Shown: positions 9,014 to 18,906 of the stretch, one piece after another
Layout: every line of letters starts with the position of its first letter
Numbering within the stretch: the stretch's first letter is position 1
Origin: CBDFLD01 sp965249005
Lineage (GTDB): Bacteria; Acidobacteriota; UBA6911
Direction: 5' to 3'
Assembly: GCA_965249005.1 (NCBI GenBank)
Contig: CBDFLD010000020.1
Span: 62,001 to 126,000, forward strand
Length of the DNA: 64,000 nt
Notes under the pieces: model-generated
What the model was told of the DNA's origin: nothing
Seen by the model: only the letters and a program-made list of their open reading frames with translations
Databases searched by the model: none
Made by a program: the position numbers and the translations under genes

Positions 9014-9081
9014 TCGGACAACCCCTGATCAGATAACCCTGATCGGATCACACTGATCGGACAACCCTGATCGGATCACCC
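9011..9081. repeat. Five tandem copies of a 14-15 bp repeat
   Basis: Five direct copies begin at 9011, 9026, 9040, 9054 and 9068. The unit is TGATCGGA followed by (C/T)(A/C)AC and one to three C. Periods are 15, 14, 14 and 14 bp. The first copy supplies the TGA stop of the SDR gene and the last ends about 50 bp before the symporter ATG. Each unit holds GATC. The copies are imperfect, alternating between GGACAAC and GGATCAC variants, so they could be regulator or methylation sites in the SDR-symporter gap, or simple slippage. Confidence 0.85.
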
Positions 9082-9133
9082 GCATTCCCTTAGGGCTTGA
9101 ACGTAACCCCGAGGCGGAGAAGGGTAACACCGC

Positions 9134-10683
9134 ATGTTGCGTTGGCCGGACCTGTTGATCATTGCCCTGTTTTTTGCCACGTTCGTCGGGATCGGCGTCC
9201 ATTTTGCACGAAAGACAAAGTCGGCCGAGGAGTATTTTCTGGCAGGCCGCAACCTGCCGGGATGGTTGGTGGGATGCTCGGTAATGGCCACGATTGTTAG
9301 TGCCATGACTTTTCTGGCACTACCCGGCTTCGCGTACGCGGAAGACTGGCGTTACATGCCCACGAACGCGGGCTACCTCCTGGCCCTGATCCCGGCACTC
9401 ATCCTGTTCATGCCTCTGTTTCGACGCACCGGAGTAGGTTCGGCCTACGAATACCTGGAGCGGAGGTTTGGAACCTGGGCCAGGCTCTATGCGGCTGCCC
9501 TCTTCGTATCCTGTGGCTCATCTGTCGCATGTCGATCATCCTCTACGCCGTCAGCTTGCCCATTCAAACGATGATCGACTTGGATTTGACCTGGATCATC
9601 GTGGCTCTTCGGCCTGGTTGCGACCATCTATACCGTCGTCCGGTGGTCTGGAGGCGGTGATCTGGACCGATCTACTGCAAACGGGTAGCGATGTTCGTCG
9701 GCGCCCTCATCTGCCTGCCGCTTTTGGTTTACAAGTTGCCCGGTGGCTTTAGCCAGATCCTCACCGAAGCGCACGCGGACGGAAAGCTGTCCATGGGCGG
9801 CACCGAATGGGTGTTCGATGAGAAGACCATGTGGGTGATGATGCTGCTCTCGCTGTTCACCTGGCTTCAATGGGGCTGCCAGGACCAGTCCATGGTGCAG
9901 CGGTACTGCGCTCCGAAAAGCACCAAAGAAGCTCGCAAGGCCTTGTGTCTGGGCGTTGCGCTGACGATTCCCGCCTGGACATACTTCATTTTCATCGGCA
10001 CGGCGCTCTATGTGTTCTTCAAGGTGTTTCCGGATCCGAATTTGGCAGAGGTGGTCCGCAAGCCGGAGCAGATCCTGCCCTACTTCGTGCTTCAGCATGT
10101 CCCTTCGGGGTTGGCTGGGCTGGTCATTTGCGGGTTGGTTGCTGCCGCAATGTCCACCGTGGATTCGAGTGTCAACGCGGTTGCGTCGACGATCACCACA
10201 GATTTTTATCGTCGCCTTTTTGTGCGTGACCGGGACGAGCGCCATTACTTATTGGTGGGCCGACAAGTCTCCTGCCTATTGGGGGCTATCATGATCGCCG
10301 GGGCGCTAACCGTCCACTACACCAACACGGAGACACTCGCGGATCTGCAAATACTTGTCCAGTCTATTTCCGGTGGCGGGTTGTTGGCTCTCAGCTTGCT
10401 CGGAATGTTAACCCTCCGTGTGGATAACCGTGCCGCGATCATCGCGGCAGGTGCGGGCTTTCTTATGACATGTGCTTGGCTGCTCGTCGACTCTACCCTC
10501 GGGCAACAATGGTTCCCGACGGTGGCGTCCGCATTGCCGGACAAGTTCTGGATGCACGTCTTTGTGAACTTGTTTGTATTCGCCCTTGGCTACGGCCTTT
10601 CTGTCCTTCGTCGCACTCCACGGAACAAAGCGCTGGCCAATCTGACCGTGTGGACTAGTGAAGGGCAGCAAGCCGGCAGCTGA
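9134..10683 (+). pseudogene. Sodium:solute symporter (SSS family), broken by four frame changes
   Basis: SSS-family (PF00474) inner-membrane symporter of about 515 residues when repaired. The intact N-terminal part (9134 to about 9505) has hydrophobic helices and the SAEEYFLAGRNLPGW loop; the intact C-terminal part (9691-10683, 330 residues) has further helices and the MSTVDSSVN region. Between them, recognisable protein continues but hops frame near 9507, 9610, 9641 and 9683 (pieces ILWLICRMSIILYAV, GLVATIYTVV, GGLEAVIWTD, then VAMFVGALICL). All breaks fall within about 180 bp while the rest is undecayed, so local sequence error is as likely as true inactivation. A second, intact symporter follows, so loss could be tolerated. 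Confidence 0.8.
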
Positions 10684-10754
10684 CTGGTTCGAGCCAATAA
10701 CGCGACGAAAGTTGTCGCGATTGTTGACCAAGGGATATCAAAAAAGCAGCGAAC

Positions 10755-12341
10755 ATGAACTCGATAGATCTAACGGTCATTCTTGTATCCCTGGTGGTCG
10801 TAGTAGCCGTCGGCCTGTGGGCCTCACGCAACCAGGGGAAGACCGCGCGGGACTACTTTCTGGCGTCGGGGAAACTGCCGTGGTGGATCATTGGCGCCGC
10901 CTTCGTGTCCACCAGCGTCTCCAGTGAACAGATCGTGGGCACGGTGGGGATTGCCTACGAGTCCGGGATGGGCGTTGCCAACTGGGAATGGTTCATTCTG
11001 CCGCAATACACGCTGCTCATTCTTTTCTTCATTCCCTTGTATCTGAAAAATCGCATCGTGACGATGCCGGAGTTGCTCTCGCGACGCTACGGACCACTCT
11101 GCGGCGACATCTACAGCTGGGCCATGCTGTTCGCGTACGTATTCATTTTCCTGGTGCCGGTTCTGTACGGTGGAAGCCTGGTCTTCTCCGAGCTTACCGG
11201 ACTCAACTTCTTTGTGGTGCTCTGGTTGACAGTAGGACTTGTTGCTTTATATACCGCGAAAGGGGGGCTGTCCGCGGTGGTGTGGACCGATGCGGTCCAA
11301 TGCATCATGCTGGTCGGCGGGGGCCTGGTATTGTTCTTCACTGCACTCTCGCAGATCGACGGTGGCTGGGAAGCGATGGTCGAGGCGAGCCCTGAACGCT
11401 TTCATCTCTACCGGCCCCCGAGTGACAGCACCGCACCCTTTCTTGGCATGATCACCGCTACCTTCGGACTCTTCCTATGGTACCAGGGATGCAATCAGGT
11501 CATGATCCAGCGCGTGCTGGGTGCGCGATCGACCTGGGATGGCCTGATGGGAATCATCTTCGCGGGCTTCATCAACGTGCTGCGCCCGCTGGTCACCTGT
11601 TTTCTGGGTTTCATCGTGTACCACTGGATCCACGTGGCACACATGGCGGAGCCGCTGGAAAAAAACGACCTGGCGTTCTCCTATGTACTCAACTCATTGA
11701 CGCCGGAGTGGGGGCTTCGCGGTATCGTGCTGACCGGATTTCTGGCAGCCATCATGTCGACGACCAGTGCCCTGGCGAACTCGACAGCCACCATCTTCTC
11801 CCTGGACGTGTACAAGAAGCTGATTCACCCCGGCGCGAATGACGCGAGACTGGTTTTCGTCGGTCGGTGGGTTTCCGTCGCGTCGCTCGCCATCGCGGCC
11901 GTTGTGGCTCCCGCAGTCGAGGGCGCGGGGGGGATCTTCCGATATTTTCAAACGGGCGTGACCTACCTTTCCGTACCCTTCATCACAGTCATCCTGTTCG
12001 GTTTTTTCTGGAAGAGGGCCAACTACCCGGGGGCTCTGTTTGGTGTCACCGGGGGGCTCGCGATTCCGATCCTGGTCGCTGTTGGCTTACCCATGTTCGG
12101 GGTCGAGTTGCACTGGCTGTACACTGGCTTCATTGCTCAGATTCTGATAGCGATCGGGATCGTTGTCGTGTCTCTGAAGACGGCGCCGCCCGATCCGCAA
12201 AAGGTAAAGCCGTTGTTGTGGTCACCGAAGTTACTGGCGCAATACGACGAGGGCCGGAGGCGCCCATGGTTTCAGCGCGTCTCCTTTTGGTGGAGCGTAT
12301 ACGCGGTCCTTTGGTTCTACCTCTACTGGAAGTTTTGGTGA
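10755..12341 (+). CDS. Sodium:solute symporter (SSS family)
   Basis: Intact 528-residue SSS-family transporter (PF00474), with about 13 predicted membrane helices. The N-terminal helix is followed by the family loop TARDYFLASGKLPWW and the TSVSSEQIVG segment of TM2; the AAIMSTTSALANSTATIF stretch matches the conserved TM8 region that contributes to the Na+ site. It sits 71 bp after the broken symporter on the same strand and probably imports a sugar, sugar acid or related solute with sodium. It resembles the SGLT/SglT branch more than proline or pantothenate transporters. The ribosome site is weak. It converges with the UnbV gene downstream. Confidence 0.92.
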   Translation: MNSIDLTVILVSLVVVVAVGLWASRNQGKTARDYFLASGKLPWWIIGAAFVSTSVSSEQIVGTVGIAYESGMGVANWEWFILPQYTLLILFFIPLYLKNRIVTMPELLSRRYGPLCGDIYSWAMLFAYVFIFLVPVLYGGSLVFSELTGLNFFVVLWLTVGLVALYTAKGGLSAVVWTDAVQCIMLVGGGLVLFFTALSQIDGGWEAMVEASPERFHLYRPPSDSTAPFLGMITATFGLFLWYQGCNQVMIQRVLGARSTWDGLMGIIFAGFINVLRPLVTCFLGFIVYHWIHVAHMAEPLEKNDLAFSYVLNSLTPEWGLRGIVLTGFLAAIMSTTSALANSTATIFSLDVYKKLIHPGANDARLVFVGRWVSVASLAIAAVVAPAVEGAGGIFRYFQTGVTYLSVPFITVILFGFFWKRANYPGALFGVTGGLAIPILVAVGLPMFGVELHWLYTGFIAQILIAIGIVVVSLKTAPPDPQKVKPLLWSPKLLAQYDEGRRRPWFQRVSFWWSVYAVLWFYLYWKFW

Positions 12342-12357
12342 GCTCAAACGTTCGTAT

Positions 12358-12374
12358 ATTCACGGAACGTGAAT
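12358..12374. terminator. Hairpin between convergent genes
   Basis: A 7-bp perfect stem, ATTCACG-GAA-CGTGAAT, lies in the 69-bp gap between two convergent stops. There is no T-run on either side, so it is at best a weak or factor-assisted bidirectional terminator. Confidence 0.3.
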
Positions 12375-12410
12375 GTTCGGCCCTATTAGCTCGGCGCGTG
12401 GCACTCTAGT

Positions 12411-14150
12411 CTAGTCGTCTTCTTCGATTTCCAGTATTCGATTGGCAGCAACGTTGGTCAAATCCTTTTCTTTGCCACCGGGCCATCGGATCAGAATTTG
12501 ATCCATGACGTCGTGCGATCCCAATCCGAAGTGTAAACGGAGGTCATTCTGAGACTGGTAACTGCCTCCGCTTTGAACCTCTCGCATTTGGACAAGAGTC
12601 CCCGTACGAACATAGGCACGCGCACCAATGGCGCTGCGGTTCGAACGCTTCCCTTTCAGTTTAAGCAGAGTCCAGTTGCCTGAGGCGCTGCCGTCATTGA
12701 GCAGGAGAGAGGGAGCTTCATCCAGGTTGGAAATCAACAAATCCATGTGTCCGTCGTTGTTCAGGTCCCCAACCGCGAGGCCACGGCTGTTACGCACCTC
12801 CGCCAGGCCCGGTCCGGCCTCTTGTGTGGCTTCCCGAAAGCGGCCGTCGGCGAGGTTACGAAAAATGAAATTCCGTTGCCGGTAGGAGGGACCCAGCTCG
12901 TAAACGTCCAACATCTTGTAGAGCTTCTCCATCGAGGCAAGGGCCTCGGCGCGGCCGTCCAAAACGTCAACCTCCGGGTAGACATGTCCGTTGACAATGG
13001 CGAGATCTTTCCAACCATCCAAGTCCAAATCAACGAAGGAGGCCCCCCATCCAAGCTTTAGCCAGCTGACCTGTCGGAGACCGGCTGCGTGAGTTCTTTC
13101 AGCAAAAAAACCATTGGCGTCATTGCGGTACAGGGTGTTCGTGTCATTGGAGAAGTTCGTTACGATGATGTCTAGATCACGGTCGTTGTCAAAATCTGAG
13201 AAATCCACACCCATCCCCGCCTGCTCCTTCCCGTTGCTATTGACGGCGACGCCTGCAATCAAGCCGACTTCGGTGAACGTTTTGTCCCCGTTGTTCTGAA
13301 AGAGGAAATTAGGAGTGGAATCATTGGCCACGAAGATATCCATGTCACCGTCATTGTCATAATCCCCCCAGACCACTCCCAGGCCATAGGAGGCTTGTGG
13401 CTGTCTTATGCCGCTCTTGAGGGTTCTATCCGAGAACGTGGCATCCCCTCGGTTTTCAAAGAAGCGGTCCCCCTGGGCCGGCAGTCCTCTGGGACCACAC
13501 TGTACTTTCATGCCTCGATACCGGCAGAGGTCGGTGTCCTGGGGAGGATTGTGGACGTCGAAGAACAGGTAGTTGCTGACGTAAAGATCTACGTCTCCAT
13601 CTGCGTCGTAGTCGGCAAAAGCGGCGGAAGAGCTCCAGGATGGATCGTCAGCCCCAGACTCTCGGCTGAAGTCGCGAAAGGTTCCGTCTCCATTGTTCAA
13701 AAAAAGGACGTTGGCTCCGAAATTGGTGACGTATATATCGTCCCAGCCGTCATTGTTCACGTCCGCTACGCAGGCTCCCATCCCCCATCTGGTGTCTCCG
13801 ACACCTGCCTGCTGGGTCACATCTGTGAAGGTTGCATCGTGGTTGTTTCGAAACAAACGATTCCGCGCGGGGTTGTTGCTCTTTCGCTCACCCTCGAGGG
13901 TGGAGCCATTGACCAGATAGATATCCATCCAGCCGTCGCTGTCAAAATCGATCCAGCCCACACCACCGCTCATGGATTCCAGTATGTATTCCTTGGAAGG
14001 GAGGCCGCTGGTGAGAGTGAAGTCGAGGCCGGCCTGCGCAGTGATATCTTTGAAGCGAGGGAAAGCTTGTAAAGAACCGATGCTTGAAAGAACGGTCACG
14101 AGCGTTACGACAGTTATCCTGATGTCTAGCCACGGGGTTTTGCCGTTCAT
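12411..14150 (-). CDS. Exported FG-GAP/VCBS repeat protein with ASPIC/UnbV C-terminal domain (CRTAC1-like)
   Basis: Secreted beta-propeller protein of 579 residues. A hydrophobic N-terminal segment (about 10-29) is a likely signal peptide. At least seven calcium-binding-like loops of the D-x-(D/N)-x-D-G-x-x-D type follow, each before a hydrophobic strand (for example DFDSDGWMDIYLVN, DYDNDGDMDIFVAND, DLNNDGHMDLLISN). The C terminus is the ASPIC/UnbV domain (PF07593), with IGARAYVRTG, LHFGLGSHD and IRWPGG. The family is abundant in Acidobacteriota and Planctomycetota, and its role is unknown (adhesion, Ca2+ binding or extracellular scaffolding). Part of its 3' end recurs as a relic at 20644-20694. 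Confidence 0.9.
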   Translation of the reverse strand: MNGKTPWLDIRITVVTLVTVLSSIGSLQAFPRFKDITAQAGLDFTLTSGLPSKEYILESMSGGVGWIDFDSDGWMDIYLVNGSTLEGERKSNNPARNRLFRNNHDATFTDVTQQAGVGDTRWGMGACVADVNNDGWDDIYVTNFGANVLFLNNGDGTFRDFSRESGADDPSWSSSAAFADYDADGDVDLYVSNYLFFDVHNPPQDTDLCRYRGMKVQCGPRGLPAQGDRFFENRGDATFSDRTLKSGIRQPQASYGLGVVWGDYDNDGDMDIFVANDSTPNFLFQNNGDKTFTEVGLIAGVAVNSNGKEQAGMGVDFSDFDNDRDLDIIVTNFSNDTNTLYRNDANGFFAERTHAAGLRQVSWLKLGWGASFVDLDLDGWKDLAIVNGHVYPEVDVLDGRAEALASMEKLYKMLDVYELGPSYRQRNFIFRNLADGRFREATQEAGPGLAEVRNSRGLAVGDLNNDGHMDLLISNLDEAPSLLLNDGSASGNWTLLKLKGKRSNRSAIGARAYVRTGTLVQMREVQSGGSYQSQNDLRLHFGLGSHDVMDQILIRWPGGKEKDLTNVAANRILEIEEDD

Positions 14151-14339
14151 GATACAAGTCTATACTATCTAGGCCTCTACATTAGTGCGTTCAAGAGAGC
14201 TGACGGCCTTGGGTTGTCAACCCTTCGTGATTGACCAGGACCAATGAATATGCGAGCCTTTCCGCTTGTGGTTCCCGGGATTCGGTGCGAATATAGGGGT
14301 TTGAAATTGGAAACTCCAGTTGAATAGAAGGAGGAACGG

Positions 14340-15983
14340 ATGAAACGGAGAGGTTTTTTCTCGCTCGTGGGTGGTTTGGCCGGCTTTGCAGTCCGGCCTG
14401 GGATCAGTGCCGTCGCATCCAGCCAAGGAGGACAGTTCTACGACGCCACGATGTTGAGCATATCTGGCGAAAAACAAGTCTTTGTGGACGACCTCATCAT
14501 CGAATCCGTCGAGCACATCCGCCGTACCTGGCATCAGCCGGTCAGGGCCCCCGAAAACCCGATCATATTCAAGGACAAGCCATGGGAGCACATCACCTAC
14601 TTTACCTTCAACGGCTCGCAGGTCCTTCGCGATCCGAAGGACGGTCTGTTCAAATGCGTGTATACACATTGGGCGAAGGCAGCTCAAGGTAGCCGAGGAG
14701 GCGGGTCACAGGGAGGCCTTCTTTATGCGGAATCCGAAGACGGTATCCACTGGCACAAACCGACCTTTGATATGCACAAGTTCGAGGGCAGCAACACCAA
14801 CATGGTCGTTGCCGACGCAAGCGGCCCGGCCATTGTGCTGAATCCGCACGAGCTGGATGAAACGAAACGTTTCAAGGGAATGTACCTCAGCCGTGGGGTC
14901 GGAGCCGTGGCCGCGACCTCTGGCGATTTGATCCATTGGACCAAATTGCCCGAACTGCCCGTTTTTGGCCGCTCCGGTGCTCGCATGGGTGATTCCAACG
15001 GCCTTCAATACAACTCCGCAGGGAGATTCTACGCGCTGAACATGCGCCACTACGATATCCAAGCGGTGGCGACAAACCTGGACAATCCCGTCTTGGAAGA
15101 GTGGTCCATGTTGCCGCCCTACTATCCCCTGGACTGGCGCCGGGCCAACAAGAGACGGGTCTGGCAGGCGGAAAGCTCAGATTTGATCCACTGGTCAGAG
15201 CCGTACGCGATTCTCACTCCCGAGGATGGCAAAGATGATCTGGACGAGACCTTCTACGGGTTCTGCCAGTTCCCTCTCGGCAGTGTGACAATGGGATTCC
15301 TTCCCATTATGAGCTACGTATCGAACAAAATGCGAACCAGACTGGTTTACAGCCGTGACGGGAAGACCTGGCACCACTTGAACAAGCGCCAACCCTTCCT
15401 CGTCCCTCAGGGTGAAGGCAAGTGGGATGCCTACATGGTTACCATTTCCCAAGGGCCGATCGAGGTCGGCGACGAGCTGTATATTTATTACGGGGGCGCC
15501 ATCAACCACCATGACTGGTGGATTACCGGGGCTCGCGAAGGCTTGAAGGCGCCGGAAGTCTCGACCGAGACCTGGGGCAAGGCCGACAACAGCAAGGTCA
15601 GCTACGCTTTGGGCTTGGCCAAGCTGCGGCTGGATGGATTCGTGTCGCTGGACGCGCGAGCGCCGCGACGTGGCATCCTTATCACCCGGCCCTTGATCTC
15701 CGAGGGCAAGCAGTTGGTCATCAATGCTCGCTGCCGCGATGGGGGGTCCATCGCTGCCGAAGTGGTCAACCTGCGCGACGAAGTTTTCCCCGGCTATTCC
15801 CGTCAGGAGTGCGACGTTTTCAAGGGCGACGAGGTTCGACACATTTTTTCCTGGAAGGGAAAGAGCGAACTTCCTCCTGTGCCCGGCAGATACCCCAGAT
15901 ATCCAGAGCCGGAATTCGAACGCTACCGCAAGTTCCGTTTTTACATGGAAAACGTAGAGCTTTATTCGTTGACCATAGCCTGA
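14340..15983 (+). CDS. Exported beta-propeller glycoside hydrolase-like protein (GH32/GH43 superfold)
   Basis: 547 residues with a twin-arginine leader (RRGFF, followed by a hydrophobic stretch and a small-residue region), so probably Tat-exported. The body has repeated blade motifs such as LYAESEDGIHWHKP, SGDLIHWTKLPELP and VYSRDGKTWHHL, typical of five-bladed beta-propeller hydrolases and BNR/sialidase-like proteins. The catalytic residues of GH32 or GH43 cannot be assigned with confidence. AAGGAGGAAC gives a strong ribosome site. It is the first gene of the plus-strand glycan locus running to 27051. A head fragment of a related protein is at 51929-52330. Confidence 0.7.
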   Translation: MKRRGFFSLVGGLAGFAVRPGISAVASSQGGQFYDATMLSISGEKQVFVDDLIIESVEHIRRTWHQPVRAPENPIIFKDKPWEHITYFTFNGSQVLRDPKDGLFKCVYTHWAKAAQGSRGGGSQGGLLYAESEDGIHWHKPTFDMHKFEGSNTNMVVADASGPAIVLNPHELDETKRFKGMYLSRGVGAVAATSGDLIHWTKLPELPVFGRSGARMGDSNGLQYNSAGRFYALNMRHYDIQAVATNLDNPVLEEWSMLPPYYPLDWRRANKRRVWQAESSDLIHWSEPYAILTPEDGKDDLDETFYGFCQFPLGSVTMGFLPIMSYVSNKMRTRLVYSRDGKTWHHLNKRQPFLVPQGEGKWDAYMVTISQGPIEVGDELYIYYGGAINHHDWWITGAREGLKAPEVSTETWGKADNSKVSYALGLAKLRLDGFVSLDARAPRRGILITRPLISEGKQLVINARCRDGGSIAAEVVNLRDEVFPGYSRQECDVFKGDEVRHIFSWKGKSELPPVPGRYPRYPEPEFERYRKFRFYMENVELYSLTIA

Positions 15984-16058
15984 CTTTATATGTTAGCCGA
16001 ATCGGACAATGCCGCGAGAGCGTCGATCCAATCGGCTCGATGTTTCCCTGGAGGAATT

Positions 16059-18797
16059 ATGGCGAGTGTGCTCTGGTTTCGATGCGCACGACTGGCGACA
16101 TTGGCTCCTCTGGCCTGGAGTTTGGTGCCTCTCCCTCTTTTCCCCTCGGGGCCTGGAGACGAAATGAACGGACTGACCCGGCGAATCTCGATTGAATGGA
16201 AGGGCGGCACACCCGCGGGCCAAATCCTGGTCACCGACGGAGACGTCTCGCGAATGAGGCTCAGTCGTGGTCAGGGGAAAGCGGAAGGAGGGAGCTTTGC
16301 TTTCTCCGGTGGCGGCCCCTGTCGCCTGGACCTTGTGATCGAAGGAACCAAGGTCAGGGTGGGGAAGGGCTCAACGGTCGTAACGGTGCACTCTGAAACG
16401 AACCCATTCAGTTTTTTTCTGCGAGATGTCGACCGGCGTCACCCCATTTACATTCCGGCTTATGAAGTGGTCGTAACCGAGGCGGATGACGGCCGTTCTT
16501 ATGATGAGATCGCAGCGGCCATTCGCGGCCTTGGTTTGCAGAGTAACTTCCAGCGCATCGAGAGCGAGCCGGAGGAGTCCTACGAGAACGCGGCAGAGTC
16601 CACGAGGGAGCTAAGTTGCGAGACGTGGCTGGGTTTGAGCCGGGACATGAGGATTTTTGTTGTCGACGAAAGGCTCGAAACGATCCGTTCCCAGTTCGCC
16701 GGCGCGCCGGTTTCGTTGCCTGAGATGCAGGATACAGCGGTCACTTACAGCATGATGATCGGGCGCGGCTGGGGGTCCGTGGACTTGATCTCACGCCGAC
16801 TTGAAGAGGGGACTTTGCCGATCCTGCGAGGGACGGTCATAGACGAAGAGGTCCGATACGACGTCACCGCCTTTGTCACGCTGGAAGGTAATCCGCTCAC
16901 GCCCCAAAGCGTCCGGGGCACGCACTTCCTTGTGGCAGACGGATATTGTAAGAACCATTCCTTCACCAAAGAGCAGCAGGGCCATTTCGATTCGCTCGCG
17001 CCGGGCGAGCTGAACCAAGCAGAGGAAACCGTTCTGTGCCTGCGGGTCGAGGCCGTCAATACCTCGCGTGTGCCTCGTTATGCCTTCTTTAAGAACGTGA
17101 CGCCGAATATCGGTCGAGCGGCGTGGGGTGGCGCAGCCGAATGGTCGTTCGACGGCATCAGCGGCTTCGGCCTCTACAAAAGCGGCCGGGTCTTTGCAAT
17201 TTCCAGACTGAATGGTTCGCCAATGCAGCAGGAAGAAGTTGCCATTCTGCTGCGACCGGGCGAGACCATGACCATTGTGGTGTATATGCCGCATCGGCCG
17301 ATTACGCAGGAACGCGCGCTGAAGTTGGGCAAGACGGATTTCACTCAGCGTCACAGAGAATGTCGGGAGTTCTGGAGGAAGAAGCTGGCGTCAGCGGCTC
17401 AAATCAGCATCCCTGATCCGCCGATGAACGAGATGATACAGGCGGGCTTGTTGCAGATGGACCTCATTATGTACGGGCAGGAGCCCGACGGCCCCTTGGC
17501 TCCTTCGATCGGGGTCTATAGCCCGATCGGTGTGTATAGCGACGCGACCATCCAGTTCATGGATTCCATGGGCTGGCACGATACAGCGCGCCGGGCCTTG
17601 GACTATTTCCTGGCCAAGCAGCATGACGACGGCTTCATGCAAAACTTCAAGGGATACATGGCCGAGACCGGAGCAATCCTGGCAGACATGGGGGAGCATT
17701 ATCGCTACACGCGCGACGACCAATGGGTAGAAGGCATCGCCCCCAAGCTGATCAAGTCCTGCGAATACATCCGCCAGTGGCGACAACGAAACCGGCGTGA
17801 AGAATTACGAGGCAGGGGCTATGGCCTCATTGACGGCAAGACGGCCGATCCGGAAGACCCGTTTCATTCTTTCCTGCTGAATGGTTACGCCTATCTCGGC
17901 TTGAGCCGGGTGGCGGAGATGCTGGCTAAGATTAACCCCGCCGAAGCCGAGAAGTGGCGAAAAGAAGCGGTGGATCTCAAGGACAACATTCGCGCAACTT
18001 TTTTTGATGTCATGGCCAAATCCCCTGTCGTGCCGCTCGGAGACGGCAGTTGGTGCCCCACCGTTCCGCCCTGGGCCGAATCGCGCGGGGCTGTGCTTCT
18101 CTTCGCCGACGGCGGCCGGGTGTTTTCCCACAAGACGTTCACAACTCGCGATTCACTCCTCGGGCCGCTTTACCTCGTGACAACCGAGGTTTTCGATCCA
18201 GAGGAACCTGCAACTACATTCATGTTGAACTTTCACAATGAGCTGATGACCAGGCGGAATGTCGCGCTCAGCCAGCCTTATCTAAGTCGACATCCGACGA
18301 TTCACCTGAAACGGGACGAGGTGAAGGCATTTCTGAAAGCCCATTACAACTTGTTTGCGAGCATCGCCGACCGCCAGACGCACACCTTCTGGGAGCACTA
18401 TTTCGGCGGCAGCCCGCACTCGGTGGATGGTGTGAACTGGTTTTTGATGGACGTCCGGTCGATGCTCTACCTCGAAAAGGACCAGACACTCCAGTTGCTC
18501 CCCGGAATCCCTCGTAGGTACCTGGAGGGCGGCAAGCGCATCGAAGTGAAAAACGCGGCCAGCTATTTTGGACCGCTGTCTTTCCGAGTGGACTCCCGGT
18601 TGGACCACGGCGTAATCGAGGCAACGCTCGAGTGCAACTCCGACCGGCGCCCGAAGCGGGTCGAACTGCGCCTGCCCCATCCCCAAGGCCGAAAGGCGAT
18701 CTCGGTAGAAGGTGGCCGCTACGACGCCGAGAAGGAGCGTGTCACGATCGACCCTTTTGATGGCCGCGCGGAAGTCGCGCTGAGGTTCAGCAAGTAG
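16059..18797 (+). CDS. Exported six-hairpin glycosidase-like protein
   Basis: 912 residues. The start at 16059 is chosen because GGAGGAA lies directly upstream and it opens a signal peptide (MASVLWF onward); a start at 15990 is possible but unsupported. The N-terminal half is beta-sandwich-like. The C-terminal half has the alternating helix pattern of an (alpha/alpha)6 barrel (IQFMDSMGWHDTARRALDYF, GHYRYT-like and TFWEHYFGG segments), as in GH78, GH63 or amylo-1,6-glucosidase relatives. The end (VELRLPHPQGRKAISVEGG) is a C-terminal beta domain. A rhamnosidase-like exo-activity is plausible but not proven. It follows the beta-propeller gene closely and belongs to the same locus. Confidence 0.75.
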   Translation: MASVLWFRCARLATLAPLAWSLVPLPLFPSGPGDEMNGLTRRISIEWKGGTPAGQILVTDGDVSRMRLSRGQGKAEGGSFAFSGGGPCRLDLVIEGTKVRVGKGSTVVTVHSETNPFSFFLRDVDRRHPIYIPAYEVVVTEADDGRSYDEIAAAIRGLGLQSNFQRIESEPEESYENAAESTRELSCETWLGLSRDMRIFVVDERLETIRSQFAGAPVSLPEMQDTAVTYSMMIGRGWGSVDLISRRLEEGTLPILRGTVIDEEVRYDVTAFVTLEGNPLTPQSVRGTHFLVADGYCKNHSFTKEQQGHFDSLAPGELNQAEETVLCLRVEAVNTSRVPRYAFFKNVTPNIGRAAWGGAAEWSFDGISGFGLYKSGRVFAISRLNGSPMQQEEVAILLRPGETMTIVVYMPHRPITQERALKLGKTDFTQRHRECREFWRKKLASAAQISIPDPPMNEMIQAGLLQMDLIMYGQEPDGPLAPSIGVYSPIGVYSDATIQFMDSMGWHDTARRALDYFLAKQHDDGFMQNFKGYMAETGAILADMGEHYRYTRDDQWVEGIAPKLIKSCEYIRQWRQRNRREELRGRGYGLIDGKTADPEDPFHSFLLNGYAYLGLSRVAEMLAKINPAEAEKWRKEAVDLKDNIRATFFDVMAKSPVVPLGDGSWCPTVPPWAESRGAVLLFADGGRVFSHKTFTTRDSLLGPLYLVTTEVFDPEEPATTFMLNFHNELMTRRNVALSQPYLSRHPTIHLKRDEVKAFLKAHYNLFASIADRQTHTFWEHYFGGSPHSVDGVNWFLMDVRSMLYLEKDQTLQLLPGIPRRYLEGGKRIEVKNAASYFGPLSFRVDSRLDHGVIEATLECNSDRRPKRVELRLPHPQGRKAISVEGGRYDAEKERVTIDPFDGRAEVALRFSK

Positions 18798-18906
18798 AAT
18801 CAACAATAACCGAGACGCAGCTCGTTTTTTCTATGCTCCTGTCGCATTCGCGTCAATTGGCGCCGGAAACCCTTATTCAACCCTCAATTGAGCGGAGAGA
18901 GCGAAG

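Noticed and set aside
9628..10245. 205-codon minus-strand frame opposite the symporter
   Set aside because: Antisense to conserved membrane helices; His/Arg-rich shadow.
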